Positions 35,443 through 49,900 of a stretch of 64,000 nt of DNA are shown here, piece by piece. Origin of the DNA: Dasyornis broadbenti (lineage: Eukaryota > Chordata > Aves > Passeriformes > Dasyornithidae). Positions within the stretch are counted from its first letter, which is position 1, and the number at the start of each line of letters is the position of its first letter. Both the position numbers and the translations under genes were made by a program. The stretch is from assembly GCA_013397935.1 (NCBI GenBank), contig VZRN01004407.1, positions 7,333,002-7,397,001 on the forward strand, written 5' to 3'. The notes beneath the pieces are model-generated. The model saw only the letters and a program-made list of their open reading frames with translations, searched no databases and had not been told where the DNA came from.

Positions 35443-37931
35443 TACTGCTGACAAGTTCAGGTGACTCTAGTTGCTGCTAGCAGTTTATGTTGCTGCAAAG
35501 CTGGTTACAGTTTTAAGGATGCACATTATGTCTTGTTAACTCTTTGTGGCTGTGTTCATTTAGTTTCTTCAGAAGTTCAGAAGCTGAGCTTAAAAAGCTT
35601 TCCCTTCTACCACCTCACAAATAGTCGGGAAGTTTCTTATCTCCCTGATGAATTATGAAATGTTAATTGCTGTAGTTCTTTCTCATTTGAAAATACAGGC
35701 AAAATTTCTTCCCCTTCTTGGAAACAAAACTTGAGTCTCACTGTTGCAGTTACCTTATCTAAAGGGGGTGGTAGGGGTTGGCTTGGGAACAAGGCAACAT
35801 GCAGCTCGACTGAGCCAGAGGAACTTAAATTCTTCCTTCTGCATCTTTGAATTCCTGGATCCTGCATTGCAGTGACTTGACACTGCTGAGATCTGCCTCC
35901 CTGTCGCACTGTTACCTTGTCTGCTAACCAGCTGTAGTCTGATACTTAGCTGGTTCATCCAAAACCAGGGACACCTGATGTGATCAGCTGATGGGCAGAA
36001 GAAGGGAACTCATGTCCAGAAATAAGCTCACTTGATGTGGTTTCTCTTTGTTAAGCTGTTTGCTTCAGAATCCTCTGTGCTTAATTGGGTTAAGACAGAG
36101 TTGCTGGAGTTCTTGCACAGGTACAGTCACTGTGCATGCAGCAGAGAAGGTGCTGATATGGCTGTGTTGCCTTTGGAACAGCTCTGTGTCCTACTGTCTC
36201 ACTTACTGCATGTCCGCTTTAAGAGAGTTCATCTGCAATGCAGCTGTTAGCAGGGAAGTTCAGTAAATCAAGAGGGAGCGACTGCAAGTGAGCCCAGTGT
36301 CTGCAGTTGTGGCTGGGTCCTCCCCACAGCACAAGGAAACTTCTTCAGAAGGACTTTTTGCAGGAGAAGAAGGAGAAAGGGGTGGCAGCACAGTGCTGAT
36401 GGCAGGAGCCCCTCCTTTCTGTGCCTGTGTATGCATCAGCTGCTCAGGAGCTGGAAAACATGGAAAAGCACAGCGGGCAGCAGTCCTGGAACTGGAAAAT
36501 CCTGTCATGCTTTTCCCCTCCTCACTCTGCCACACAATCTAACCTGGTGTTTGCTTAGGGCCAGTCCTGTCAGGATGTCTTTGCAGCACACTCCCTTCTT
36601 ACACAGGATGTCCTGTTAGAATTTGGAGCTTCTTGTGAGTGTCTGCACATCACTCATATGTGCACAGAGGCCCCGTGGGTTGCAAGTTTGATTGTGTTGT
36701 CAATTGTTGCATGGGCTGTCAGAGGGACCATGTGCTGGTGCAAGGGGGTGATGCCAGTGACCCGTGGGGATGCTGTGATGGCAGGGAGAGAACCCACAGG
36801 TGGAGTCAGTTGGAGTGCCCTGGCTGTTCAGGTGTTGCGCCCGGCAGGCTGGGGACTGCTGCTGAGTGACTTGCTATGAGGAAGAGGAAAAGAAGAGCTG
36901 CATGTGCTGTAGCCCTACTACAAGTGGGGTAGAGAGCAATCTGAGGTGAACTCTGTGGGGGTTGCAGCCCCTCCAACACATGTCAGGGAGGCTGGCTGGG
37001 GAGCTTGTGGCTTTAAGCACGTGGCTGAGGAGTGAATGGCTTCTTGTTCTGCTCTTCCCCTGCCTCTCTTCTGCTTCTCCAGCAAGCAGAAGCTCCTCGA
37101 AAGACTGGCTATCAGCCGTGACCAGGAGCACTTGTAGGATTGCTTCCTGGTTCTCCATCCACAAGTTTCTGAGGATATTCTGGTGAAGAAATTCTCTAGC
37201 TCACAGGGATCTGCAGGGACACCTGGGGCCCCTTGGGCCATTGCTGAAGAGGGCTCAGGACCTTCGTTCAAGGTGGCTGCAACTTATGGGGAGTGCATAA
37301 TGCTTTTCATTCTAGTGCTTAGCAGGCAAAGCTTCCTCCCTCACTCTATTGAAAAGTATTCCGCGCAGACTTGGTTCCAGATTTCTACTTCAGTTTCTTT
37401 ATTTCCACTTGACAGTGCATTTCCAATTTACAGTCATTGGTGATGCAGAAAAAAATTGAGGTATGATTCACCACCCACTTTTCCTCTTCTGTTTCCTCTC
37501 TGTCTCTTGTTTTCTGGGCATTCGTTGTCCTTTGTAATAACCAAATTGTGCTAACTGTGTAAGCAATGTTCCCTCCCCTTTTGCTGGGGGACTGTCTGAC
37601 TTGTTGTAAGAAGTTATTTTTAGGGTTTGCTTCCTGGGATATTCTACCCGTGGCCAGTTATGGTGATGAAAATGTCACTGAGATGCAGAAAGGACTCCCA
37701 ATTCATTGACAGCATGCCTGATATTTCTCTTGTAAGGGTGTCCATGGAGGACATGAGTTCCTTAAAACTACATGGCCGGTGCTCAGTGACACTGCCCTAA
37801 TGACTGTGCAGTATAACTCCCTGTGAAAAGCTTACTGGGCTTCTGAATTAGCCCAGGGGAAAAGAAGAAAACATGAAAAAAAGAAAATATGTAGAGCCTT
37901 TCTTTGGTTGCAGTGGAGTTTGTTTCTGCCC

Positions 37932-37954
37932 TTTTTTTTTTTTTTTTTTTTTTT
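37932..37954 (+). repeat. Poly-T tract, 23 Ts
   Basis: A homopolymer run of 23 T following GTTTCTGCCC. No adjacent element body or target-site duplication was recognised, so it is recorded as a simple repeat. Similar shorter runs occur at 24735-24750 (16 T) and 46886-46901 (16 A). Confidence 0.9.
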
Positions 37955-40900
37955 GTATGTATGGATGTCAGTGCTGCAGAGCCGTGTGTCAGCGTTCAGG
38001 GCTGTCCCTCACAGGCAATTTGCTCCTTGTACTGGATGTATTATGTTGCACTGGGTTGCTGCCAAATGGCCGGTCTAGGCTAGAGGAGAAGGTGTGTTTT
38101 GAAACACCTCTCCCACCTCAGGTCTGTGGCATGCAATACCCCAAAAAGTTGATCTTTATGGCAGCTGTGGCTAACAAAGCATGAATGCAATACAGGCAAA
38201 TTACAGAGCCCAGCTGACCAAGGCCATGGGCTGACAAAATAGTCTCTGTCAGTGTAGGCTTAAGGAGCACCTGTGTCTTTCTCTGAAGATGTCTTTTCCC
38301 TCTGTGTTGCAGCACACCTCTTTTCGTTTTTGATCTCATACCTTGGATCAGGAAAATAAGTTCAGAAGAACTGAAGTGGTGGGAATGGGCAGATATTTGT
38401 CTTCCAGGTAGATTGGAGATCTATTTACATCTTCATATTTCTTGGAGCAGCCCTAAGAAGGGATCGCTTTAGTGTAGCTCTGGAAATCAGGATCTTCTGC
38501 AGCTGGGTCTGAGAAAAGTGCATGTGGAGTGTTATGTTAGTGATGTGGAGATGTGGAAACAGCTTTTGTGTGCCTGTATGGTGCTCCTGGAAGAGGGCAT
38601 AGGAAGCAGAGCCCCTTGAGTGGCTTTGGATCAAGGTAACAGAGAAGTTTAACTAGCTTTTCAGGCCTGATGCTGTTGGGATCGAGAAGCTGTGTGGCTG
38701 CAGTGCAGGGATGGTGACAGCAGTCTCGAGTAGGTGGGCGCTGTGCCAGCACAACAGAGCCTTGTGAGCTGCCCGCAGGAAAACCCAGTTATAGAAAGAT
38801 TGGGGGAGACTCCTCCCTGATTAGATAGCATATTCAAAGTTATCAATGCATAGAAACTCCTCATATGCTTTTACATACAAAGAGTTTCTTTCTACGTGTG
38901 TAACATATGTGCATAACCCTGTGTATGGTTTTAAGAAATCCTGACATTTAAATTTGCTTTAGTGAATGATAACTTTTATTATGTCTTCTTGCTGTCTTGC
39001 TTCTATACAATACCTAGAAGTGCTTGAGCACTTTATATGCACAGGATGAAGTTCTCAGACTCTTCAGGAGCTGGAGGCAGCCATGCTGTCTCTTTCCCTG
39101 CTGCCTCATGTTCCTAACTGCCACATGGATTTATTGATCAATGGTGCGCTTTGCTCTTTGGTATGGAAGTATTTTGGTGGCTCTGCTACAGGTGGTATCT
39201 GGTGTAGCACGTCTACCTTTTAAGTCTTCTCTCATTGAAATGTCTGGGTAGCTGCTCTGTATTTACAGCTTGCTCTGTTTAATTTAAAGTTCTCCTGGCA
39301 TCGCTAGGGGAATTTAGCCTTGAAATAGATGGTTTGACCTTTTTTTTTTTTAATTATTCTAATCCTTTGAGGCTTGATGTTCCTTCTTGTTGGAAGAGTG
39401 TATTTTAACAGAGGTATTATCTCTTTTGGAGAGAAGTCATTCAGCACTTGGGTGCAGTGCCATTCATCTGTGCCTTTAAGAAGATTTTCAGTTTAGTTTA
39501 CTTCTCTCATTCATGTCTCTCGAATACCAAATCAAGGCAGCATTTCCAGCATCCTTCCTTCTCCCAGCTGGCTGGAATAGCTAAAAAAGAAGCAATGGAT
39601 ATAGACTTGATGTTGCATGGACACAGGCCCTGCAACATGTCTCTTGCAGTGAAGGATGGCATTATGCAGTGAAGAATGATGTTCTGTTGAATGCCAGCAT
39701 TAGAAGCGTGCAGAAATTCTGAGGGTTTGTTTCCTTCCTGAGCTTCTCTCATTTTTGTTCAAGCATAAATTTCCTTGGTTCATTCAGAAGAAATCCAGCT
39801 GTTAGGTGACCAGTGGCTGCATTATCATGTAGCATTTTATTCAAGAGCCACACTGTACAGGTGTGTCATTGGAAAATTGGGGCTGGATGCAGTAAGTCTG
39901 CAGGCTTGGACAGCCCTGACAGTGATGTCTGAATTGGAGTGCATTGGGTTTGAGAAGGAGCCTGTGTAGCCCCTCATGCACAGGGAGAGCCTTATGGTTT
40001 CTGTTGATATGTTGGTAAAGGCAGAGTCAATGCCAGGAACTTCCTCTCCCAAGTAAGGTTTTTCCCAAAGTTTTGTTAATTTGCTGTCACCTACAGGTGT
40101 TTAGACTTGTTTTCCAGGAGCTTGGTTCCCTTTGCCCCCACTGCTTTGTCCTTCCGAAATTTGTATTCCCCTTCCTGAAAGAATGTCATCATTCCACTGC
40201 AGTATGTTCCTCTGCACCACCAGGAAAGTGTTCCTGCAGCTTTTTTTTTTTTTTAACCGTGTTACCCTCAATCTTACTTTGTTGTTCTCCCTGTCAACTA
40301 TGTAATGTATCAACGGGTTTCATTAAGCATCCTTTATCCTCCCAGTATAACTGCTGGGCAGGGAACTGTTAGTCCTGTTTTACACTTGGAGATACTGAGA
40401 AAGATGCAAATTTTCAAGTGCTTTCCAGAACATTTGGCAATAAGCCATGATGAGTTAGGAAAAGAGTCCAAGTCATATTCTTTGCTATAACAGTGATAAG
40501 AAGAGTGTAGGTAGGGAAGAAAACTGTGGGCATTTGGCAGAAAAGTAACGTGGGCTAAAGCATGTAGTATCACAAGTTGTGGTCTAGTTTGCTGGTTATA
40601 GGAATAATATTTTGATGTGTTTCCTGTACTACTTGTCACTCCCACTTGCTTATTGTTTATGTCATACAGCTCCAAAATATGTTATGTTCGGTATGTCTTT
40701 GGACTCTCTACCTGTCTATGATTTTTCCAGGTGATGAGGACTGAAAACTGAATCAGAGGTAACTGCTGTTGGTACAGAAGACTCTTACATGACAATAAAC
40801 ACACAATGGTTTTGTGTGTTTGAAGACTAATCAGAAAAAATAAAGATGGTCACTTAGATATAAAATTATTTTCTTGTATTTGTCATAATTACTGGAACAG

Positions 40901-43225
40901 GGTCTGTAACATCTGCAATAGTTTATTTTTTGAAGTGTGTAAAAGTAAGGTGGCAAAAATGAAAACTTAAATCTCTAAGGTAAGCAACTGTACCTAAGTT
41001 TAAAAAAACCCCAATTTCATGACAAGAATTTAGATAAACTCTAAAATTGTCTGCACTTTAGGATCTAAGTAATTGATTCAGTTGTGAAAATTTAGATTAT
41101 GGGATGCTGTCATGCTGTCAGGAAACTGTTCCTGCCCACTCTTGCTGTGTCTTTTTGGCTAACTAATCTGTCTGTTTGTGCAAAGGTTTCTGCCTTCCTG
41201 GAGAATTTGGAAACATCCATATTAAAGCATGGTTAAGGCATTTGAAGTCTTTCCAAAGGAAACAACTGTAGGTGCACAACGTATACCACTGCAAGCCCTC
41301 TTGATAATGTCAAACTAGTATGAAGTCTTCGAGAGCAGCGTTTGCCACCCAGGGAGGAATAAAATCTTGTGTGTGTTTAAGAAGATTACTGTTAGCTCAT
41401 CAGAAGGAATAATGAGAAGTTATGGGACAGAGCTGAAGACCTGTCATTAACTGAAAGCTGCTCTGGGGGATGGAATAAAAACTGTGAGGGAATGACCTGA
41501 AAGCTATTCTATACTTAATAATGTGTATGCTGGGGATACTGCTTACTTTTCAAATAGTGTGATTCCCGTTTTGTTTATAAGACAGTTAGAAACCATGCTG
41601 TGGCAGGGCTGGAAGGAATAGCCGTATAAGACGGAGCATAGAAGGAAAAGGAAAATACTAGGGAGAAGTGGAATGTGATTAAGGTTAATTGAAGTGTACC
41701 GTGAAAACTAGTTAGATGCTCTGGTGTGCCCTTTCTGTAATAAAAAACAATAAAAATAATAAAAACGTGGTTATGCAATGAATTGAAAATTTATCTTTTC
41801 AATAATTCATTTCAAACTTGTTGCCTTTAGACAAATACTGTAGATTAGAAAAAAAGGATGAAAAACTAGTGTGTAATGTAAGTCAGCATAAAGTAAAGGG
41901 CTTACAGACTTACCTCTTTGGGTTTTTTCATGTTTTGTATTGCGAGATTATTTCCTTCTTTCCTTTGTACAGGGTGACTTGGATCATCCTGAAACAGATC
42001 CATGTCTTTCTTTTTTTTTTAATTGACAGTTGTTTTCTTCATAACTTCAGAGAAGAATACAGACTTCCCTTTGGAGAGGAAGGTGCTCTCCCAGCACGAA
42101 AGCAGGAGAGTGAAACGTGGAGGAAGGGGTGGAGATTTGACTTTAGCATTGGGAATAATTCGTTCTATGTCTTGATATAAAAATGCCCAAACAAATAAGC
42201 AAGAAAAACCACAAACCCAAACAAAATAACAACAACAAAAGTGGCAAAGGACATCCAGACACTGTCCTTTTTCAGTCTGCGTTTTCTGCCATCTGGCTGT
42301 CCTAATGTTCCAGCATGTTGCAAGTTGAATTGTTGCTATTCTACCTGAATTAGCAGGTTTCAGGCACCATTGGTTACAGAATGCAAGACAAAATGAGTTA
42401 GTGGTCTGGCAATGAGTGTGTATTCAATTTAGGAGCTGACAGTACTGCCTATCATGACTTGACTTTCTCCACTTTTGAAAATTGTGTATGTCTTTTTGCA
42501 CTTGAGCTTTGTTTTCTTCATCTTTAGCACATTTGAATAGTGTGTAATGCTGCTGAGAACTAATGTTGATGCATGGACCTGTGCTAGCACTATTGCACAT
42601 AATGTTTTGGCCTTAAGGTTGCAAAGAATTTTTCTTCTAGTTTGTTGGGGGTTATTTTATGGGGAACAGAGGAGAAGATAGCAAAAGGAAAGGCTCAAGA
42701 AAATGTAGCATTCCATGATGCTGTTTTTAGAAATTCTGTGTGGTGCAGGTTTACATAAAAGACACTTAAAGAAACATTTCCCTGCCACCCCCAGTTTTTT
42801 ACCTCCTATGAATAAAAGAATGTCCATACTGTGAAGGAGGATGTGAAGCACTATTCTTCCAAGCTCAGTCCTGTGAACAGCCTGGATGTGGTGCATGGTT
42901 AGCATTAACTTTTTACACTGGAGCTATAAACATTGTTCTGCTTCTCTCTATGGATGATATGCTGGTCACCTCCAAACAAACAGGATGCCTGTTAATAACT
43001 AGAAATTCACATTGATTTAAGCAATATTTGAATTGAAAGCTTGAAGAGTATGATGTCAAGCATTGTTCATGGAAAATGATATTACAAGCTGCTAGGTGTT
43101 TGAATGCACAAGTTGTAGTGGTGTCAGCTATATTACTAACTGAAACATATTACTAGTTTTGTGAAACACTGCAACAAATGGGGAAGGTACTTCTCTGACT
43201 CTTAAGTGGATTTTAATTTTTATGG

Positions 43226-43955
43226 AATAAGAGAATAATGGAATGGCCTGGGTGGGACAGGACCTTGGAGATCGTCTAGTTCCAACCGCCCTACCATGGA
43301 CAGGGACATCTTTCAGAAGTCCAGGTTGCTGAAAGCCCCATCCAGTCTGTCCTTGAACACTTCCAGGGACGGGGCAGGCACAGCTTCTCTGGACAATCTG
43401 TTCCAGTGTCTCACCACGTTTACAGGGAAGAATTTCTTCTTAATATCTAATCTAAACCTCTTTCAGTTTGCTGTTCCCCTTTGTCCTGTGTAAATAGTGC
43501 ATCTTTCTTGTGAGCTCCCTCCAGATACTGGAGGGCTGCCATTAGGTCACCCTGAAGCCTTCTCTTCTCCAGGCTGAACAATCTCAGTTCTCAGTCTTCT
43601 CAAAGGAGAAGTTGATCAGATCCCTCTAATCAACTTGGTGGCCCTCCTATGGACTCGCTCCAACAGATTAATGTCCTTCCTGTGCTGGGGACTCCAGAGC
43701 TGAAGGCAGCACTCCAGGTGCACAGTGCTGGCTCATGTCCAGCGTCTCATCCACCAGCACCTCCAAGTTCTCGACAGGGCTGCTTTGGGTCTGTTCATGA
43801 CCCAGCCTGGATTGATACCTGGGATTGCTCCAGCCAGGTGCAGCACCTTACACTTGGTCTTGTTAAACTTAATGAGATTCCCATGGGCCCACTTCTTGAA
43901 CTTGTCCACATCTCTCTGAACTATTGTCTGGGCTGACTCTTCCAGGAAGAAGTCA
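43226..43955 (-). mobile_element. CR1 LINE fragment, 5'-truncated, internally deleted
   Basis: The sequence is the complement of the 3' end of a chicken-repeat-1 retrotransposon. The left edge has the degraded ATTCTATG-type 3' tail (GAATAATGGAATGG) followed by GACCTTGGAGATCGTCTAGT, the hallmark of the CR1 3' UTR. Further right, the minus strand encodes the end of the reverse-transcriptase ORF; AHGNLIKFNKTKCKVLHL is visible at about 43848-43901. Near 43720 the sequence jumps from the RT thumb region to the conserved CTGGCTCATGTC segment, indicating an internal deletion. The frame is broken, so no active protein is made. The element is inserted antisense to CAMK2G. Confidence 0.88.
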
Positions 43956-46900
43956 ACTTCCCCTGTGCTGCGTAGTTCTGTAGCTCTGTAAAAGTGAAAT
44001 TCTTGTTCAGGCTTCTCTTTAGGCTTACAAATATACACATTATTTCAGACTTTCAGCAGAAGTGAGAGTTCACTGTTCAGTCTGTATGTGTGAGGGGGGA
44101 CAGAGGGAAATATGTATTTGTTTCTTTAAATTGTTAATGTGCCTGAAGTTTAAGGATGTGGTTGCATATCTTTATAAATCCATGATGCGATCACTAACCC
44201 CAGAAAGGTCTGAAAGTTTGGCTTCAGTAAAAAAGAGGAGGTGGTGGTTTTTTAGTTTTTATTTTTTTTCTTGTTCCAGTTGCTTCTGTTTTGAAATGAA
44301 GTGTTCATTTTTAAGTCATGAGGTATAGCTTAATTGCAAGCTGGAGATCTTTAAAACCATCCTTCTCTTAACTGTATACTAATTTGGAATAACTGTGAAC
44401 CCAAATGAAGGGCAAATAGTGCTTGGTATTGAATTATTGGTATTTATGGAGAGGCAAACTGTTTCCTTCCCTCCTGCCCTTGCTACAATAAGGGCATTGC
44501 TTTTGTGCAGTGTAAACTGCATTTAGTAATGGTCTTGTGCTTAAGAGCTTCTAGTTAATGAGACCTATTAACAATAATGAAAAATGGCATCCTTAAAGTG
44601 CAGAGCTAGTCAGAAAAATAATTCTCCAAGAATGACTGGATGGCTGTGTACTCTTTCTTGGCTTATTTAATTTAAGGGGTGGGGGAGGAGCACAGTCTTG
44701 GCTCTGAAACTAATTATTCTCCTACAAATGTGCCCGTGATCTGCAGTTCCCGCTGGGGATTTGCAGAGCTGGGGCTTCTAGAGCTAAAGAGCTTCCCAGA
44801 CTGAGCCTAGCTGAGACTGGGGCGTGTAGGCTTGGCTTTCCTAAGCCTCAGTGGGAGCAGCAGTAGTAAAACCCATTTTTTTGTCTGCTCAAATGAACAC
44901 ATCTGAGTCAACACTCAGAGCAGTTGCACAGAGTAGGACAGTGATTTTTTACATAATTATTCATCTCACTATGTTTGTATTTTAGTGTGTTGCCACCTCC
45001 GCATCATGTGCTGTTTTAGTTAGACAGGGTATGCATTGCTTTTCAATATGTGAATAATCCTGCTTAAGGAAAGGGGAGGATTGGCTATGACTGTATTGGA
45101 TTTGAAATAGAAAAAACCCTACATTCCTGCTTAGGAATGGACACAAGGAGTCTGCCTGGATAATGTCTGTTCATTTGCATAAATAGTAAGGCATTACAGG
45201 GAAAGTCTAGAGAAGTGGAAGCTACCTATATCTCTGCCTTGGTGTCCTTGCACTCAGTACTGCACTCACATGTACATTTTAATAATTTCCTTTTCAGCTA
45301 GGAAAGCCTGTCATGCCAGCCTGCAGACTTGGAATAGCTTCACTTAGTATGGGACCACCTTGTCCATCTTCACTGAAAAGGATTTGTTTCTCTGTTTTTT
45401 CTCTTACTGCTCTGTTTGTGCTAAGAATTATAGCTTTCTGTGGTTATAGGTGTTCTGTATATTGGAACAACTTCCATGCTGTGGGACAAAGGGGGCATAT
45501 TTTAGGACAGAGGAGAGATTTTCACCTAAAGGGGATGTTTCCTCTTCCACTTTGGGGGCAGCATTGGTTGCTGAAGACAGACTTAATTTCTTGGTTCTGT
45601 ACCCTGGCTGCCTCAAGCTAATGGTACCACACCCTTCAGGGTTTTAATTGAACTTCATCTTCTAAGAAGGCACCATCCTATTAACTGCCATCTGTGGCAG
45701 GATCACATGCTCAAAGCAGTCCTAGATGGATAGACAGTGTCCAGCTCAGTGGCGTTTCTTCTGTCTCTTTATCCTCTGGTGCTAAGCAGAAAGGTGTCAG
45801 TGTCTGCTCACAGAGGAGCTATTTCTGTGCTATAAAGACAGCATTTCAAACTACTTTGTCCTTGCCTCTAGCAGGTTTTGGGAGGTTCATGTAATTTTTC
45901 AGGATATTTTGTATGCTCACACATGTGTGTGTCCTTTGTGGAAGAGAAGAGTTGGAGTGTTTGCCACTGAGCACTCAACCCCTACCAGAGGGACTGTTGA
46001 GCCATCTGTGGGAGACAATCACCTTGGAAAGTAAACAGGCTTCTATAGCTGTTTTTGTGTGGAAATCCAGTGGATACCTAGGGCATGCAGGAGCATTGGC
46101 TAACAGCTTCCTTTAACATAGAGCTGAGAAAGATGCTACATGGTGAGTTGCTGCATCCCCAGTGGAGCTGTGAGCTTGGTGGACAGGAAGCAGGCCAGTG
46201 TATGGAGGAGTGGCTGGCAGTGCAGCAGGGAGCAGAGCGCTGATGGGGGTGTGCAGAGCACTGCTCTGTCGGTGAGAGCAGAAATTATTTCTTGGTGCAA
46301 AGTGTTTAGTGGCCTGACGGCCAAAGCCACTTGCCAGTGCCAGCTTTGCGTGCATGTTTGGCCAGATTTTCTTTTCCAGGTCTTGCTGCTCCTTCTGTAT
46401 GTTGCCACAAGTCCAAGATTTGTGAGTTTGACCCAGAATTGCAGGGATATGCCTCTGCTCTGTTTTCTTCGATTGATGTGTTTGAAAAGATTGGGATTTC
46501 CTTACTGAAAAATCAAAACAGAGATGACTTCCCCTAGAATTTCATATCTTCTAATAAGGTGTTAACAGAAGGAAGGGAAAAAGTAATTCCGCAGACCCGA
46601 ATACCAAGATATAAACTTGTGCTAAAACTTGAACTTTATTAATTACCTCTTGCTCTCCTTAGCTTCTCTGTTTTTGAGATGGAAGCACTGAGCACCCATG
46701 CATCTGTTGGGCATAATTTATCTTGACATTCCCATTGTTGAGCATTCCTTGGGATCAAACATTTAATCATATGTTCTTTAATCACATCTATGATGTGGCA
46801 TCACTACCAATTTGCATAGACAATGTTAATTCTGCTATTTTTTGAACTTCCAGGTATTTTGGAACAGAACTTAGGTATTCCATTTAAAAAAAAAAAAAAA

Positions 46901-49900
46901 AGTTATGCCTACTGGGTCTATATAAATGTTCTTCTTCTCTTGCTTCATTGGCTTGGTCATCCAGTGCTGTAATCCAGTGTTTTATTTCTCACACTCCTGG
47001 GTTAAGTGTTGGCTGGTAGGACACCAGCACAGGATGGAACGCTTTTGCATCTATGACTGCTTTGCTAAGAGGTAGTGTATTTTACAGTAGCTGCCACTTC
47101 CCTTCCTTCTGTCTCCCTTCCTATAATTTGGGAAAAGTGTGCAAAAGAGCATGGAGAACAAAGGTACAGTTTGTCACAATCTGTCATCGCTTCCAAGATG
47201 TCTAGAATATCTTTTGACTGCAGTGAATTGGGATAAATGGCTGGATGCCACTTCAAGGTGCATTTAACACTTGGTTATTAGAGCATAGTTTGTAACTGGT
47301 ATGGAATAGGAGACACAAATAAGTGCCCTTTATTAGAAGCACCTATCACAAAAGGGTATCTCTGGGGCAATATTGCCCTTTTCCTTAAAAACCTTACTCA
47401 TAGCTTGTGTGGTGATAAGGAAGTCATTGCATTTCAGTGTCTGCTGAGGTTTGGTATTAAATTCAGACAGAAAGACCAATACCCCCTCTTTTACTTTTTT
47501 TTTCTTCCTTTTCCCTCCTGTCTGCCTCCATTCTTTCAGAAGTAGCTAATGTCTGGTCAAAACAAATCAGATTGCTGGGCAGGCATCATCTGTGGAAAAG
47601 CAGAGAGTCATACTGGGCCTCAACCTTTTAAAATGCAGACAATTTTGAGTCTTGGATTGTGTTTCTGTAAAATGGTGTATTCTGTTATGGCTGGAGCTAT
47701 TAGGCTAAATTAATTGCTGTTTAAAGAGTCTGAAAATCCAGTGCTAGAAGTTGTCATAGAAAATGCTAGGTGTTCTTTTTGCAGCCAGTATGAAATGCTG
47801 GATCTGTATTTTATTTGAAGGTGTTTCAAATTGTTCTTCTTGATGCTTAGTCATGACCTGTCTATATGTTAACAGGTATTTTCTACATAGTTAATAGAGA
47901 CTTTAACAATTTATATGCTGATCAGAAGGATCTTTCCTATAACATGAAATATTTTCTAAAAGCTGTCATATTTTGGGTCACTCTAGTCTACTGAGGTAGA
48001 TGATTAGAACTGGTCTAGTGATGCCCTTAGAGCTTAGTTAATCAGAATCTTATGAACTGAACCAGGAGCAAGTATTTTATCTTTGTAATAAAATTTCATA
48101 AGCTGAGGGATCTCAAAGTGCAGTGCAAGCTGATGGTGGTAATGGGACCACTGAATTGCAGTCATAGGCTTTGGAGTCACAGAATGAAGCTATATCTTAA
48201 ATTGGAGCTGAATCTGAATTCTCCTATTGCATAACTCAGACATGATGAAGACAGATAACATGTTGGGAATATGATGCTTCAGCATAAAATCAGAAGAAAT
48301 AATAAAGCGTTTTTCTTGGAGAGGGGGAGTGGTGGTAGTTATTGCTCTTTTAGAAGTGTGAGGAGCAGAGGGAAGCAGCTTTGCATTGACAAACACAGGA
48401 AGATGCAAAATAAAGATCTGGTATATTTTTGCCAAAATATGACTCATTGTTTCTCTTGTCCGAATTATATTCCTGGGAGCATCTGATCATCACCGAGTTG
48501 CAAACTGATTTTGCCCCGTGGTTAAGACTAAAGGATGCGTCTTGTTATTGTGAAGGCAACCAAAAAGCTAAGGACAGTCTCTTGTCAGAATAGCTGGACA
48601 GGGCAAAATATATTTACTCAGCAGGAGGCAAAGAAGACTGGAAAAGCACCTTAGAGCAGCAGACATTTGGATTTTCTGAGATATGTTGTCCTCTTTCACC
48701 TCTATACATCGGAAAGCAGACTGCCCCAAGTCCTCCTGTATGAGGACCCACTTACTTGATAAATAAAGCAAACTCCTCAAAACCCCCTCTTTCTATGGTA
48801 AAATGGATGTTTTCCCTCTCTGGGCTGTGCTTGTCTTGTCTTCCCAGTGCTACAGATGAGAGAGGCCAAGACAGGTTTATCTTAGCCCACAGCAGTGCAG
48901 GCTGCCATCAGTGTGAGTCTGGCACAGTGCTTCCTGCCAGTCATGGCTCTTGGTGGTGTCGCTTGGCTCTTCCTTCTGAAACCTCTTCCTCCCACACCTG
49001 CCTGGGCAATTTGGTAGATGCTTCCCCCAGACCTGCCTTTACTTTCTTTGTTCCTGTGGTGCCATCTTTGTGATTTTTCTTTTAATGTGCAGAATTATGT
49101 ATAGGCTGTAATAAAGAAAAACTTCTCACGTAAGCAGTCACTGATGTGCTTTTCTAGATGGAAACTTCAAGGGGACAGCAACCTACTTTTCTTCTAGTTG
49201 TGAAGTCAAGTGTCTATTATTCTAATATTTGAATAATTCTTGATGTGTGGCTCCATTCTGTTCTTGTAGGGCAAACTGGGAAGCTTTAGCTGCCTCCAGT
49301 TTTAACTTTGGATGCTGTAAATGCTTCAGTGCTCTGACCTGGTGGCTTCCTGACCAGCTAGAGCTAGAGAAAGAACTGATCTATATGCCCATAGACACAG
49401 GAGGAGATTCTGCTCCTTGCAAGTTCTCCAGTATATTGAATGAATGAGAGAGAGCTAAGTGCAGGATTAGGAGTTGGTACACTCAAGTTTTGGCTGTTGT
49501 TGTTAAAGGCAACCTGAGAGATATCAGGCTGTGTCTGTTCTCATGGGAGAGGTCCTTGGTTCTGGCTGTAGGCAACCAACTGAATAATTGCTTCTTGGGA
49601 AATTGCTGTCACTGACTGCTGAACAGCCCATCTCTAAGCACTGCTGTCTCAATAGCAATGTCCTATTTGCCCTGCTACAATCCCGATTGCATGTGATATC
49701 CTGGTAGTCTATGGATAGGGTTTTATTTCTTTCTTTTAGGCACAGGATCTGACTCCTTGCAAATTTTGAATAAATTGCTGTATTCTCACTCTACTTTTTT
49801 GGTCTCCAGAAGTGAGTATTTTTCTTCACTACATAGTGAGAGGATGGTAAAGATTGATGTTCACTATGTACTTATAAAAATGATGGCCTCTTATATGAGT

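Larger units (their letters stand above)
24353..43225 (+). other. CAMK2G: CAMK2G intron 2, first part
   Basis: No sequence resembling CAMK2G exon 3 (which should begin by completing Asp and continue HQKLEREAR) was found. The stretch is AT-rich and, by eye, richer in T and G than A and C on this strand, as expected for a long transcribed intron. It includes poly-T at 24735-24750 and 37932-37954, poly-G at 30081-30101, the regulatory motifs listed separately, and a 227-codon minus-strand open frame at 28728-29411. No other gene is recognisable. Confidence 0.75.

Noticed and set aside
36260..37443. Cluster of overlapping open frames on both strands
   Set aside because: Low stop density from composition; no recognisable protein.
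37932..37954. Poly-T as the tail of a reverse-strand retrotransposed sequence
   Set aside because: No recognisable element body or target-site duplication next to it.
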